NCBI GenBank assembly: GCA_963969495.1
Contig: OZ018328.1
Span: 134,261,968 to 134,325,967, forward strand
Source of the DNA: Ceratothoa steindachneri
Lineage: Eukaryota; Arthropoda; Malacostraca; Isopoda; Cymothoidae
DNA: 64,000 bases
Direction of reading: 5' to 3'
Below are positions 1-11,812 of this stretch, in pieces. The first letter of the stretch is position 1, and each line of letters opens with the position of its first letter. Position numbers and translations under genes: made by a program. Under the pieces are notes generated by a model. It was not told the origin of the DNA and made no database searches. It was given only the letters and a program-made list of their open reading frames with translations.

Positions 1-2470
1 TATCAATTTTGCTTTTAGGCGAGTTTCACGCGAAATTTCATTATACTTAAATATTTTAAGGAGAAAGGGAACAATGTATTCACTCTTAGAGGCTTTCTTG
101 CATTTATTTTTATATGCTATATTTAGCATTCTGCATGTCATTATCTATTGTATTTTTCTCTGTTCTTTATAATGCTGAAGCTATTGGATGTCTCACAAAA
201 ATCAGTGAATAATGCCGAGGGTTATTATAATCGGTCATGTCGAATCTTGGTGTGCGAAGGCCTTTGCCCACAGTCTTCCTCTTTCTTCCATTCCCTTTTT
301 CTCTTCCTCCTCAGCAACGCCTTCAGCCCTCCTTTACACCGCTTCTGTCATCATTATCTCGATGAGTCCGAACTGCGCTGTCGATGAGAAGAAAGCTCCT
401 TAAATTCACCGGATCGAAGCTCGTTCGATAACGCCGTCTCCAACGTTCGAAAACAATTTAGGATTAAATGTTTGTCGCTTTATGTTAGCAAAGTTTGTAA
501 TCCAAATAAGCATTTGAAACATTTAGTTACGAGCAACGACGCCGGTTTTCCCTTAATAATTGGATGAGGAAATCGAAAACGGCTATATGAAAAGAGGGAG
601 ATTTGGGCGAAAAACATTCGTTCTCCTCTGCTTATTTTTAAGATTTCGATGGATGATTACATTTGGGGAATTAGTTGATTACATCGATGTGTCTGCTCGT
701 TAATTGGACAAACTTTTCGAACTTTTATTGTGAATAAAGTTAGTGTCGCTATTTTATTACGACTGGGAATAGCCATGTTCTATGAGTCCTTTGAAACGCG
801 TCAAGGAGGGAGTATTAAACTTCTTAACATTGATAGAGGTATAAACACCGGTTTCCTATGCCCATATCTATGTGCAACTCCAATTTTTATTTTAAGTATG
901 CATGTATATGCATATATAATATTTTTTATATAAAGTTTTTTTAAATTGTCTTTAGCCGTTTTGAGGCGTAATTTGCAAAAATTAGAGTAAGATAAACAAA
1001 TTGTATGTTTTTGTAGAGTAAATTATAGAAGGAAGAAATGTAGCACAGAAAGGACAAGGCGTTGGAAACCTAACAGAAGAAAACTAATATTCATAAATAG
1101 TAGATCCAATTTTAATTAAACAGGTGGTCATAATTGAAGCATAGTTGTGCTCATTCCAGAAAATACTTTGTAGTGTATACACAAGACAAGCTATATTAAG
1201 AGCTGTAGGAGTGAAAACTAATCGAAAATGATAACAATATTATCAGAAAATCTACTGACTATATTTAGACTGAGAAACAGACAAAAGGTAAATTTTCGAA
1301 ATATGTCCCTTTGGTTAATTAATAGTATGAAAACTTGTTAGAAATTGAGTTGGTGTTACGAGCGGCTAATCAACATATATATATATCCTCAGCAGTATAT
1401 TATTATATATTCTCCTTTAAGTTCGTTTATAGTTGAGAAGAAATAAAAATTAAAAGACCACCATTTAATAACCCGTTTTGTACTTTGAGGAATAATAGGC
1501 TCATTGAATTTCATCTGATGTTAAAGTACCTTTATGCTGGTGGCCACAAAGGAAAGGATACTCATCACCAATATGGTTTCACACCTAAAACAAATTCATG
1601 CTTTATAAAATTATATCAGCAAGGAATTCAATTCAGTTTTCAAATTGCATTTAAATGGTTAGTTTGAAATGGGAGAATTATTTGTATTTTAATGTAGAAT
1701 AAGGAAAGAATGAGAAACTATCAGACAGACAGGTAGATTGTCACCCGTCAAAACCAACAGTGAGAGAATGCGGACAGGGTTAGCGCTCGAGAGGACACGT
1801 CTATAGCATTAAAAGGAATTAATTAAATCGAGCTATACGACGACGAAATTAGCAATGGTAAGTGAAGGAGGAAAGGGGGAAAGAGTCTTTAGGAAAAGTG
1901 AATTAGAGAACAATTAGGAAAAAAAGTCGTTAAAACTTGGAAACTTCTCACTCTTTTAAAACCAATTAGTCAGAAGGGGCGAGCGAGGAGCTCGTTTCTT
2001 CTCAAACACTTTTGAAAGAGTTTAATATCTGGGGGCCGCCTCCCTTCGCCTTTCTGCTACCCTCCTATCCGGCCCCCTCTATTCTCTGCCACTTTACCCC
2101 TTTTCTTATATTTTCTAATGTCCTTTTCTTTTCTCTTTATATTAGTTTTTATAGAATGAGTGTCGTTAAGAGAGCTTCAGCGAAGAAGGTGACGCAGAGT
2201 TTTTTGTTCATTTTTTTGAAGAGGTGTAAGTGGATTTTGTTGGCGTTTTTGTGGCAACAGGGAGGTGGGGCTCGTGTTTGCTGTTAGGATTGTGGTAGAT
2301 GGGTGCTTTCTTTTGAGGGTGGGTGGTTGTTGTTTGGTTTGGTTTAGTTTTGCTTCTGGGAACATTTGTTTGTATTTTAGGGTTATTAGGGGGCGGTCGG
2401 ATGTCTGGTGATAATATAGAATGTTTTGTGTGGTTGTTTTAAACTTGGGGTTATACAGGCTGTCCCTAAA
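1..2470. other. AT-rich DNA, no gene recognised
   Basis: Open frames here are short (up to 91 codons), overlap one another on both strands and have no recognisable domain. A short (TA)n stretch lies near 1377-1386, and a G/T-rich, C-poor stretch runs from about 2210 to 2400. I see no splice-like exon, RNA gene or transposon end. Confidence 0.6.
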
Positions 2471-2477
2471 TTCTTGT

Positions 2478-2725
2478 TGACCAGATCTTACCCTCCTTGA
2501 CTTCTTTTTTTGGGGTATGCTAAGAGAAAAGTATAGTTAATGATAATTAAAGATACGAGACACCTGAGGGAAAGCATCATAAATAAAACTGCTCAAATTG
2601 ATGGAAATTTGGAGTTAAGACAACTGGTCCATCAAGTGAATCCCGCAAAGTGCATCGAACTTTGCATTACAAATAGTCGAAATCAAGTTGAATATGTCAA
2701 ATATAGTTCTTGCAGTTATCATTGA
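2478..2725 (+). pseudogene. Tc/mariner-type transposase C-terminal relic
   Basis: The plus strand reads LLDFFFWGMLREK at about 2493-2531, followed in another frame (from 2540) by a tract containing TRHLRESIINKTAQIDGN and ending in NQVEYVKY. This is the order at the C-terminus of a common invertebrate transposase family: the third catalytic Asp in a xPxDFFxWG motif, then a helical tail ending in a G/N-NHVE motif. The two parts are joined by stop codons after LREKYS, so the copy is dead. Only about the last 80 residues remain, and no N-terminal helix-turn-helix or first two Asp residues are visible upstream. The family is recognised from sequence pattern; the subfamily is not assigned. Confidence 0.6.
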
Positions 2726-4085
2726 TGCCGTGAAGTGGTTCTTAGGTGGATAAAAAGGAACTATCGTAGATTCACTTTCACACAAGAATGGGAGTCGGTT
2801 TATTGTTTTTAAAATGACGGGGGGGTTGAAGGGTTGCGATTATTGGTATGTATGCGATTTGATGGGTAGCTTAAATAGTTTTTTCGTGGATGTTGTGCAC
2901 CCTGTTACGGTGGAAACATATTAAGGAAAAGGGAAGGGGGTTCTATCGTTGACACTGACTGTGGTGTTAATGTATCATGCTTCTCGTTTTTGATGGTCAT
3001 TGTGTTTTTTTTTACTTCGTTAGTTGTTCCCTGAGAGGTGTAATAACCAAAATTGTGGCGATGTTGTGGATTTATAAAAATTCCTCTATAAATTATCATA
3101 ATAAATTAATTAATCCACTATTAATTATGGCCTCGTTTCACCAGAAATTTCTTTATCATAGTTAGGATTCTTTGGGTGATTTTGTACATGCAATGCATGA
3201 AGTCATTTGCAAAGTACATGAAGATATATTCATTTAAATTGAACCCAAAGTATAGTGAGTTAGTGTTAAAGTGGAGGGAAATGTTGAAAATAAAAAGGAT
3301 CGAAATCACAACATATTTAATTTTCTACTCAAAAAGTAAAGTTTAATAAAAAAATTACACCCGGAACGGCCGACAATTGTCTACTCACCCTTACACACAC
3401 ACTGGTCTCTTCGAAGATGAGATATCATTTTCAGAGCTTCATCCGCAATACAACCACCTTTTCATCTCAATCGCACGTTCCTTCCCATCTCCCCCATTTT
3501 AAGCCTTGCAAAAAAACTCCCTTCCTCGTAACAGCAAAAAAAAGATAAAAAGAGGGCAAAAAACACGGAGACAAAAAAATGAGAGTGAAAAGGTATAAAG
3601 CTGCTCAAAATATTGTTGCAAGCTTCACTTCAGTGGAGGGAAAAAAATCATTTGGGTAAAAATGTTTAATTCCTATTAAAGATTGAAAGTGCGGTCAATT
3701 GCCGGTGTAATGGCTTGTTGCAATGGTTGCAATGAAGAGAAGAACGGCGGGCCTCTTTTGTGCACGGATGTTGCAAACAAATGCGGCTTGCAATGGGATT
3801 TGGCGGAGGGTGGTCGATTCGGGTGAGGTGTAAAAGAGGGCTAGATTGGCTTATAGGGAAACTCGTGCGAGGATGGAAAGATTCATGCAAACAGAGACGA
3901 GGAAGTAAATGGGAAAAAAAAGGAGGAAGGGAAAGAAAGCCGCACTTCGACAAAATAGCTAAAGCTGCACAGAGGAGCAGAAATTTAAGCCAATTTTAAA
4001 ATGTCAGCTTTAATTCTAATTTGTAAGGAAACGAAGAAGATGTTTTCTTTTTTTTAAACATAAAGTTTGTAGGAAATCAGAGTAG
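2726..4085. other. No gene recognised
   Basis: Overlapping open frames on opposite strands near 3666-3999 (95 and 79 codons) are basic, low-complexity readings of purine-rich DNA and look like chance. Poly-A and poly-G runs occur (3533-3660, 2819-2830). No RNA gene or mobile-element end is visible. Confidence 0.55.
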
Positions 4086-4087
4086 AA

Positions 4088-4345
4088 TAAGAGGGTAAAA
4101 TAAGATTAAGGGCAGCAAAAGTAGGTTCAAAGATGCAATATGATCGAGTAGTTGAAATAAAATATTAGACAAATTTAAGGGTGAATACAAGTTAAGGGCA
4201 TCAAAAGTAGGTTAGAAGAGGCAATAAGATTGAGTAGTTCCAATAAAATATTCGACAGATTACAGGGTGAATAAGATTCAAAGGTAGCAAAAGTTAGTTT
4301 AAAACAGGGAGTAGGATTGAGTAGTAAAAATAAAATAGTGAATTA
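4088..4345. repeat. Tandem repeat, ~86-bp unit, 3 copies
   Basis: The motif GGGCAGCAAAAGTAGGTT and its continuation (GCAATA-GATTGAGTAGTT-AATAAAATATT-GACA) recur three times with a spacing of 86 bp. Marker positions are 4112, 4198 and 4284. Copies have diverged by substitutions and small indels. The unit has no recognised coding content. Confidence 0.85.
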
Positions 4346-4955
4346 AGAGAGATCAGGTTAAATCCATACCAAGTTGAATGTTATGATGGGTTACGTAAAG
4401 ATGATTCATTAAATTAAATTACTCGTAGAAGCTTAGATTGCCGTCGCATACATTTAAAATACTAAAATTTGTATTATTTAAAAATCAATGCTATTTCGTA
4501 TTGATGTGTAAAGAACTGGATGACAACAAGAATTTTTCCTTAAATATGCAAATGTTTATTCGGAGCGAAAGAAGGAACAACTGACTAATGCAAAAAGAAT
4601 GAGTTAAGTAGTTATGTATATGAGAGTAGTAGTGATAAAGATAATACTGAAATAATAGCAAACTTTATAAATCTAAAATTTAGAGGTAATGAAAAAATGA
4701 ATTTATATTTTGTTGGCAAAAAATATCCAGATAAAAAGAGAAAACTTGTTTTTGGATATACCAAGTTTTTATAGATAAATAATATTTATTCAGGAAAATC
4801 AAACACAATTAATCTTGAGTGGAAGAAAGCTTTTGGACTACACTTAGTGTTATGTAGTGTGGCACCTAAGATACTTTCCATTTTAAAGATTATATTCAGT
4901 TTTTAATGAATAGCTTTTCATAGTATTTTGCAACTTGCTAAATCGGAAACAGACC
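4346..4955. other. No gene recognised
   Basis: AT-rich sequence between two tandem arrays. I see no open frame, RNA or mobile element worth reporting. Confidence 0.5.
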
Positions 4956-4959
4956 CGTG

Positions 4960-5450
4960 CGTTCAAAAGCGTTGAATAGGACTTTGAATAGGATTGAATT
5001 AGAATTAGAATGCAAGTGAATTTGCCTTTGAATAACGTTGCATTAGACTTTGGGTAGCATTGAATTACAGAGGATAGCGTCGAATTATTCTTTGATTAGC
5101 GGTGAATTACATTGAATACCATTGAATTATTTTTTCAATAGCGTTGAATTTCACTTAGAATAGCATTGAATTACCTTTTAAATAGCGTTGAATTACAGTT
5201 TGAATAGCGTTGAATTAGATTTTGAATAGCTTTGAATTAAACTTTGAATAGCGTTAAATTATTCTTTGAAAAACGTTGACTCAGAGTTAGGATAGCATTG
5301 TATTAGAAATCGAATGTCATTGAATTATACTTTTAATAACGTTGACTTATACGTTGAATAGCGTTGAATCAGACTCTAAATAGCGTTAAATTAGACTTAG
5401 AATAGCGTGGAATTAGACTTTAGATAGTGTTGACTTAATCTGTGAATTAC
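4960..5450. repeat. 22-bp minisatellite (TAGCGTTGAATT unit)
   Basis: About 22 imperfect copies of a 22-bp unit with consensus near TAGCGTTGAATTAGACTTTGAA run head to tail. The phase is exact over many units: TAGC occurs at 5161, 5183, 5205 and 5227. Units differ mostly by point changes. The period is not a multiple of three and both frames contain stops, so it is not coding. Confidence 0.93.
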
Positions 5451-8400
5451 TTGTCTTATGAGAACTTTTCTGCCCTAATAAAATGATTTATTAGGCACAC
5501 TGGAATAATTATTTTCAAGGTAAAATTTAATCATTTTACCTATTTTCTATTTAGACTTCCCTTATAATAAATAATCGAGAATAATATAAATTTTTGTAAA
5601 TGGAAAAATTAGATTGAATTAGAATTAAGAAAGTAAAGTAATTTTTAATGTGGAAAGGACTTTTGCTTACCCTGTATAAATCAATCGAATTAACGTTATC
5701 AAATACTTCTAATAAAAAATATCTGCGTTTATTTATCAATAAGACGTTGTACGCAATACTCTACAAAAACAGGGAGGCACAACTTTATTTCAGATTTGGC
5801 TGTGACAATTTATTTTAAGATTTTAGAGTGCAAAAATGTTTTATTGAACATTTTATTTTCAGTTTTTAATTTTGTTACTTTTCTTTTAACTGGTTTCAGC
5901 TAAACTACGTACCGAAGTTTAAAATTAAGTTATGGGATTGCAATTTGAGGTACTGATGACGCGATTTTCGGAAAAGAATGAATAATCTTATTTTTTTCTT
6001 GGTTCGGAACAGTCATATATGTTGATCGATACCATATTTCTTCCCCATCTTTCGTTTTTTATTCGTTGTTTTTTGGAGCTTTAGACTAATATCAGCATCC
6101 ATTCCAACACTGAACAATACTGAAAAGATTCCCTTTTAACGAATAAAAGTTACAAGTTAACGTTACTTTCTTTCCTTGTGACTTTCCTTGTTACTAACAG
6201 CTTTCATTGGTAACCTAAATAATAATCGACCATATGATTGAGTTTTGATTGTATGCATCCACTGTGTGAAAACTGAGAAGATTCAACTCGTCTTAAGATA
6301 GTCGTGAGTAAAATGGAAATCATTTTAGGCACAGTCAGATGTTTATAGACAATCTATTTCCTAATCCCTTTAGGCAAATTTTATTTTAAACAATCGTTGT
6401 GGTAATAAATGATGAATGTTTTCTTATGATTTAATTAAAGGTAGAAGGTATAAGTTAATATTTATTTCCTGATGTGTGATTTATTTAGGAAAATATTAAA
6501 AGAAGGGTTATGAATCTTTAGGAGCGTGCTGGGAATAAGTTAAATTCAAAATTAAAAAACAAGGTTGCATAAAATGTAAGATTAGGAAATATTTCAGAAA
6601 TACGTGAGTGTAAATTGCGTATTTTGGCTAATTTATACGGACAGCCTCTTATTATTTATTTGACCTCTCAACAAAATAGGTAGTAAAACACAACATAATC
6701 AGGTTAAGATATTTGATTCACAATGTTTGTAGAGACATTTTTTGGAGTAAGACTGCATTACATTTTAGGCAGAACTTAGAGAAACAAGTGTTATACTGAA
6801 TATATCCCTTCATTTTCCTCTGAAAATTGCTTCTTTATTTGTTTCCTTCCGTAAGTCTGAACTTGATGCTTTTTCTGGTATGTACGCGAGACATATTGAT
6901 ACTTCATCAGAATTTAGTAGGATTATCCTCGCTGTTAACTTTTGACTAACTCATTCCACCTTATCTTTTCATCGATGCATATGACGTCCCTCATGTTAGT
7001 GAGATACCTGCATCTATCCAATGTAAGTCAATTAATTTCGATTTCATTTTTATTCCTTTTGCAGTCAGCCTCGAACTCAACGATACATAGCTGGGTTAAG
7101 CGCTAGGAATATATCTTTCTTCAACAGTGTCTTAAAGTGATATTACTCTCATAACCTCTTATCTATCTCATCTAGTGTGGACTAGATCAGATCTTAAGGT
7201 TGAGAGTTTAGCAGCTTGTTTTTATTGTCATTCCAGTTTGCCTAGCTGAAATTTTGATTTCACATCTATGATTTTAAATTAGCCAATTTGAGAAGAGTCG
7301 ACATACTACTTCGAGGTTGTTTGGCGTTGGAAGGGTTCGTTTTATTGAGATAGCTTAACGGAAATTTGCGGCTACCGTTAACGATATCCGGTTTGGTGGC
7401 GCAATTTTGACTGAAATAGATTAGGAATTTGGGACCTATGCGGCGAATCATGCTTCTGTTGTAGAGTTCTTCCAAATTTAGTCCGACGTTGTTCGTGTTT
7501 CTTGATAATCTAATAGGCGTGATCTGACATTTAGCTCACACATAAAGATTGTGGAGATGTTTTCAATCAATACACCACTTGAATGACCAGAAGAATGCTT
7601 AAAGACAAAATCAGTATCATCTATCGTGATCTCCAGCAGACTAAAAAGTCAGAAGTAGTCATCATTGAACGAGCAAAACTCACCATCAAAATATAACTTC
7701 AGCCAGAAACATGTTCGCCTATTTAAAGTAGAAGAAACACAACCACGTATAGCACACACCATTTGGCCCACGTTACCAATATATCAGAGACTATATAATT
7801 TTCGGCCTTCTGTCTGGTCATTTCTCTATTGATGTTTTCATATTTCCTTTACTGTGATTGGTTAATTCTATAATACTTTGTGATTGGTAAACTCCATGTT
7901 TTGTGAATAGAGTAAATAAATTTAATTCCTGTTTTACATTGCTTATACACTCTGGACCTAAAATACGTCAGGCGCCTGGAAAACCTACTCAAAAAACGTA
8001 AAAATGCATATTTAGCCGTGGACTTTAGTAAATCACATATCAAAATTACCTTACTACACAACCGACTATCTTGGCCGCCCAAAATATTATAATAAACCCA
8101 AATTAACACTTGGAGAGAAACGTAAATCAAATAATAAAGCTATTATAGATCAACTTTAATATAAGTAAGAATAACTTAACAAAAGATGCAAATATAAAGA
8201 ACAATAACGCAATTTTTTGTACTCGTTAAAATATTCGCCTTTTGCTTCGATAACTTTAGAGCATTTACCTATTCACCAAAAAACTAAATATACCTGTATG
8301 ATTTCATTTCAACATTCATATATCTCATAGCATCCGTTTATTTGTTGGTGGATTCTATCTCGCTTGTCTCTCTAGGTGATCCAAAAAGATTTCTATATAA

Positions 8401-8510
8401 CTACGATCCAGTCTACACATTTACCTTGTCTTCCTGAAAAATAAAATTTTGCCCAATAAGATGAGTTCCAAATGGGATAGCATGTCGCTGCAAAATTGAA
8501 TGATAGCCAT
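5451..8510. other. No gene recognised
   Basis: Three kilobases of AT-rich DNA with scattered open frames of at most 93 codons and no family resemblance. The longest, on the minus strand at 7849-8130, is a basic, Tyr/Leu-rich reading without a recognisable motif. At 8200-8420 the minus strand faintly resembles a Tc1 C-terminus (a KCSKVIEAKGEY stretch), too weak to call. Confidence 0.5.
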
Positions 8511-8562
8511 GCTAGTGAAATATATTTGATATTTAATAAATATATTTCACTGAATTACTAGC
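8511..8562. repeat. Inverted repeat, 13-bp perfect stem
   Basis: GTGAAATATATTT (8515-8527) is matched perfectly by its reverse complement AAATATATTTCAC (8538-8550) across a 10-nt loop. Outer GCTA/CTAGC bases can extend the pairing around a small bulge. It may be a tiny MITE-like remnant or a chance AT-rich palindrome. Confidence 0.7.
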
Positions 8563-9113
8563 AATGGAGCCCCAAACTATCAAACTGCCTCATTGAACCA
8601 ATTTAAGCTAATTTATTAATATAACTCAAAAAAGGTTTCTTTGTTGTCACAAGACGGAAAGGCTCAGCTTCTCTAAGCCGTTGTGACGGAGACGCTTGCT
8701 CCGGCGTTGTTCTTTGATTCCCTTGTTATTTCTAAAGTAGTTTGGGGGTGGTTTCTAATGAACTTATACTATGACTTAGAGGTCTTTCTGGGCCGACTTT
8801 TCGGTTATCTATGCTGACCGGAATTTGAATTTTTCCGGATATGTTTTCTATCAGATCTTTTCTTTCGAAAACTTATGATACTTTGAGGTTTTTAAATAGA
8901 TTTTGATCAGTCGGAAACCTTAATGATCGCCAATAAAGATGATTTTGAAGCTGGATGAAGAATACAAGCTTACAAAAATTGTTAATGAAACATTTATATT
9001 TTAAGAACTGTATAAATTTGAGATAAATTCAAAATCTTTCGCTTTTTCTGTCAAATTCTATTGTATTCTGTACAAATCATTTATAATGAATATAGTATAA
9101 CAATATTAATAAT
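8563..9113. other. No gene recognised
   Basis: Unique-looking AT-rich sequence. No coding, RNA or repeat signal found. Confidence 0.5.
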
Positions 9114-9133
9114 TATATATATATATATATATA
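9114..9133. repeat. (TA)n microsatellite at a Tc1 end
   Basis: A 20-bp (TA)n tract directly abuts CACTAGCGGCCATAAT, the presumed outer end of the Tc1-like element to its right. Confidence 0.9.
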
Positions 9134-9700
9134 CACTAGCGGCCATAATATAAAGGTCAGTAAGAACAAGTGTATTTAAATATTTATTATAGAAGCTTAG
9201 CACAAGTTTGAGACTATATATTATACAGATATTTAGATATATCTACTATCTATCTTTTGTGAAAATCGCAAGTGAATGGAATAAATATTTCGTAAGTTAG
9301 GAGGAAATAAACAAACTATCTTCCAAATTGCAGCGGCCATAATTTAAGGGTCACTTAGAAAAACAATTTAAAATGGAACAAGAACAAAAAAGAAACCCTT
9401 ACAATTAATATTTTGTTAAATTTCCTTTACTAGTAATGACCTCCCGACATCTGTTACCAAAGGACTGAATTAATTTCTTAAAAAATAATGGGGAAATACT
9501 GTTCTATTTGTTTTTCAATAATTTCCAGAGTTCATCCTGGTTCTTTGGATTTCTCCTTTGCGCCCCATCTCCAATAATCTTTCAAACGTTTTCCATAGGG
9601 TTAAGATCATGTCTTTGAGGTAGCCAGGCTATTAGATCAACCCATTTCTCATTCAAAAAATCTTGAACTCTCTTCGCAGTGCCCACTCGGATTGTGCCTG
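9134..9700 (-). mobile_element. Tc1-like transposon, 3' end, IR/DR type
   Basis: Read on the minus strand, 9410-9690 encodes a degraded Tc1 transposase C-terminus: HTAKRVQDFLNEKW-like sequence, then an LPQRHDLNPMENV stretch (the WPxQSPDLNPIENxW signature carrying the third catalytic acidic region), then a CREVITSKG tail. A TGA replaces the Trp after NPMENV, and a second stop follows. Beyond the coding end lie two copies of GCGGCCATAAT-TAA-GGTCA, at 9139 and 9333, about 194 bp apart in the same orientation. That is the double direct-repeat layout of IR/DR Tc1/mariner ends. The element is truncated on its coding side by the Penelope sequence. Confidence 0.8.
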
Positions 9701-11240
9701 AACCTATAAATATAGGCTTCAAACTTTGTTCCTGAATGTTTAATATCTGTATCCAAAAATGGAAGTCTACTATTGTTCTCGATCTCCATTGTATAATTTA
9801 TATTTTTCTGCCTAGATTTCAAATATTTAAGGAATTGTTCCGCCTGTTGTCGTGATTTCATTAATAAAAATGTATCATTGACATAACGTCTGTAATAGAT
9901 AGGTTTATATTCAATGGGACAGTTATTGAGCCAAAGTTGTTCATAATGTTTTAAGAAAATGTTCGCAAAAGTTGGCTCAAGTAGTAGGCCCATTTCCACT
10001 TCTTTTTGGACGTAAAGTTCTTTATTAAATATAAAATACGAATTTAAGACAGCCAATTCCAAAAATGACTTAAATAGGTTTTGTAATACCTATTACTTTT
10101 TGGCAAGAATTAAAAAGAGAGTTTGCACAAATTTGGATTGTTTCATTCAGCGGAATATTTGTGAAAAAGTTTTCGACGTCATAACTCACCATTATGACGT
10201 CAGCAGCGTCCGAACGGGTGCACATTTCTTCTACAATTCTTCGGGAATTAGCTATGGTGTAGTCATTATTGGTAAGTTTGGAAAAGTCGGGTACTAGGAA
10301 TTTTGATATACCATAAGAGGGTGTATTACATGCGGAAAAAAAATGGGTCGGAGTGGAACTCCTTCCTTATGGGTTTTAGGTTTTCCATATAGTATGCCAG
10401 GAACAGAACCTGATACGTGTAACTTGTTATTTATTTCGTTAGATATATATTTGCCCGTCTTCAATTTGGATAAGAATCTATTAATACGATCTTCTATACC
10501 CATCAAAGTATGAAAAATTGGATCTTTTACTTTTTGAAATTTACTTTTGTCTGAAAGTGTGGCCCTCATTTATTAATGTATTCTTCCGAAACCATAACAG
10601 CAACACCATCTCCTTTATCAGGTTTACAGATTCTACGTGTTTTACCAGAGGCGAGAGATTTAAGTAGAGATATATCACCAGGGCGAACTATCGAAAAAAG
10701 ATTTTTATATGCCTTCAAGTTATAAAAATACTTAAAACTTATGGACATTAGTTTTTTCTTAACATCATTGGAATTAAAGGGTGGTGCTATATTCCTATGA
10801 CCAAGGGTTCATGCATTTTTTTCTATTTTGAGAAAGAATTTGTAAAAATTTAAATTATAAATGGGCAGGCCAAAGTCTAAGCCGAATGCAAGTGAGAATC
10901 GGATAGGTTCGGGTAATGGTTTTGATGAATAATTAGATATTACTTTGATCGCAGGGCTTTTAATTTACGAATATGTTTTTGGCGGAATTTTCAGTAAGAT
11001 TTTCAGTAGAAATGTTCACGAAGTTTGACAGGAAAGCATATTCTAAGGTAGTCAATGTAGATTTTAGCTTCAATTTATAAGATAAAACTTTATCCATATC
11101 TCGACCCCAAATTCCTGTTAAAAAATGGGCACAATATTGGATCCTATTTCAGCTATAAGGACCGAATTCCATTCCCTTGCCGCTCCTCTGTAATTTATAA
11201 ATATAGTTGTTAATCTTGCGATTCATCTTATTTTGGTTCG
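9649..11240 (-). pseudogene. Penelope-like element reverse transcriptase, broken
   Basis: On the minus strand successive blocks read as a Penelope-like reverse transcriptase. An N-terminal region lies at about 11230-10750. It is followed by KPDKGDGVAVM (10566-10748), LYGKPKTHKEGVPLRPI (10294-10569), a VSYDVENFFTNIPL block near 10180 (VSFDVxxLFTNIPL in the family) and YYRRYVNDTFLL (about 9880-9915). The last is the catalytic YVDD box with the first Asp changed to Asn. The reading frame is interrupted at least four times. The protein then runs into the Tc1 fragment near 9700, so the connector and GIY-YIG endonuclease expected at the C-terminus are missing. PLEs copy RNA into DNA at a nicked target; this copy cannot. 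Confidence 0.88.
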
Positions 11241-11599
11241 ACCATTAGGTCTATCCACTGTCGAATCGAGCAGCATCGGGGAAGGTCGACCCGCATGCGG
11301 ATGATTCTAACCAAAGCAGAAACCCCTCGCCCATTCGAGATCACATCAAAGTCTGAAAGTCTGAAATTACTCTGGATAACTCTAAAATATTTAGTCATAG
11401 CACCAATCCCAACGAACTACAGATATTAAAATCACTTTTCATCCTAAAACTTAAACCTAATTTAAATATAAATCAAACTGCATCCAATTTTTACATTGTA
11501 TACTGAATTAATGACATTTTTATTCTTGTATTAAGGGGCTTATCCTAAATTGCACTATTCGATTTTAGTATTTTATGAAAACTAGAAATTTAAACCCTT

Positions 11600-11745
11600 T
11601 ACTATTTTAGTTTCTTAGTGCTCATGATGAGGCTAAGACCTCGAAACGTTCAAACACAGTCAAATAAAGATGCTTTTATCAATAGCTTGCTTGGTTTTCA
11701 CCTTCCTATTGAAAATCCAATTTGGAAGAACCTCAACAGTTCATG
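11600..11745 (+). repeat. PLE terminal (pLTR-like) sequence, hammerhead-like
   Basis: CATGATGAGGCTAAGACC followed by TCGAAACGTTC (11623-11651), then CAAATAAAG, is the typical look of Penelope-type terminal repeats, which are known to carry hammerhead ribozyme motifs (CUGAUGA...GAAA). Here the first core base is altered and stem II is poorly formed, so a working ribozyme is doubtful. The motif is on the plus strand although the reverse transcriptase is on the minus strand, so it is an inverted copy at the 5' side of the element. Confidence 0.55.
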
Positions 11746-11750
11746 ATATA

Positions 11751-11803
<53 letters not shown>

Positions 11804-11812
11804 TTGTGTGTG
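11746..11812. repeat. (TA)n(TG)n compound microsatellite
   Basis: About 45 bp of (TA)n with one TG interruption, followed by about 22 bp of (TG)n. It abuts the right end of the Penelope-like sequence. Confidence 0.95.

Noticed and set aside
3666..3999. Two overlapping opposite-strand frames (95 and 79 codons)
   Set aside because: Each is the shadow of the other in purine-rich DNA, with no motif, no start context and no neighbour support.
8200..8420. Tc1 transposase C-terminus on the minus strand
   Set aside because: Only one short KCSKVIEAKGEY-like stretch fits; the PDLNPIENxW signature is not found.
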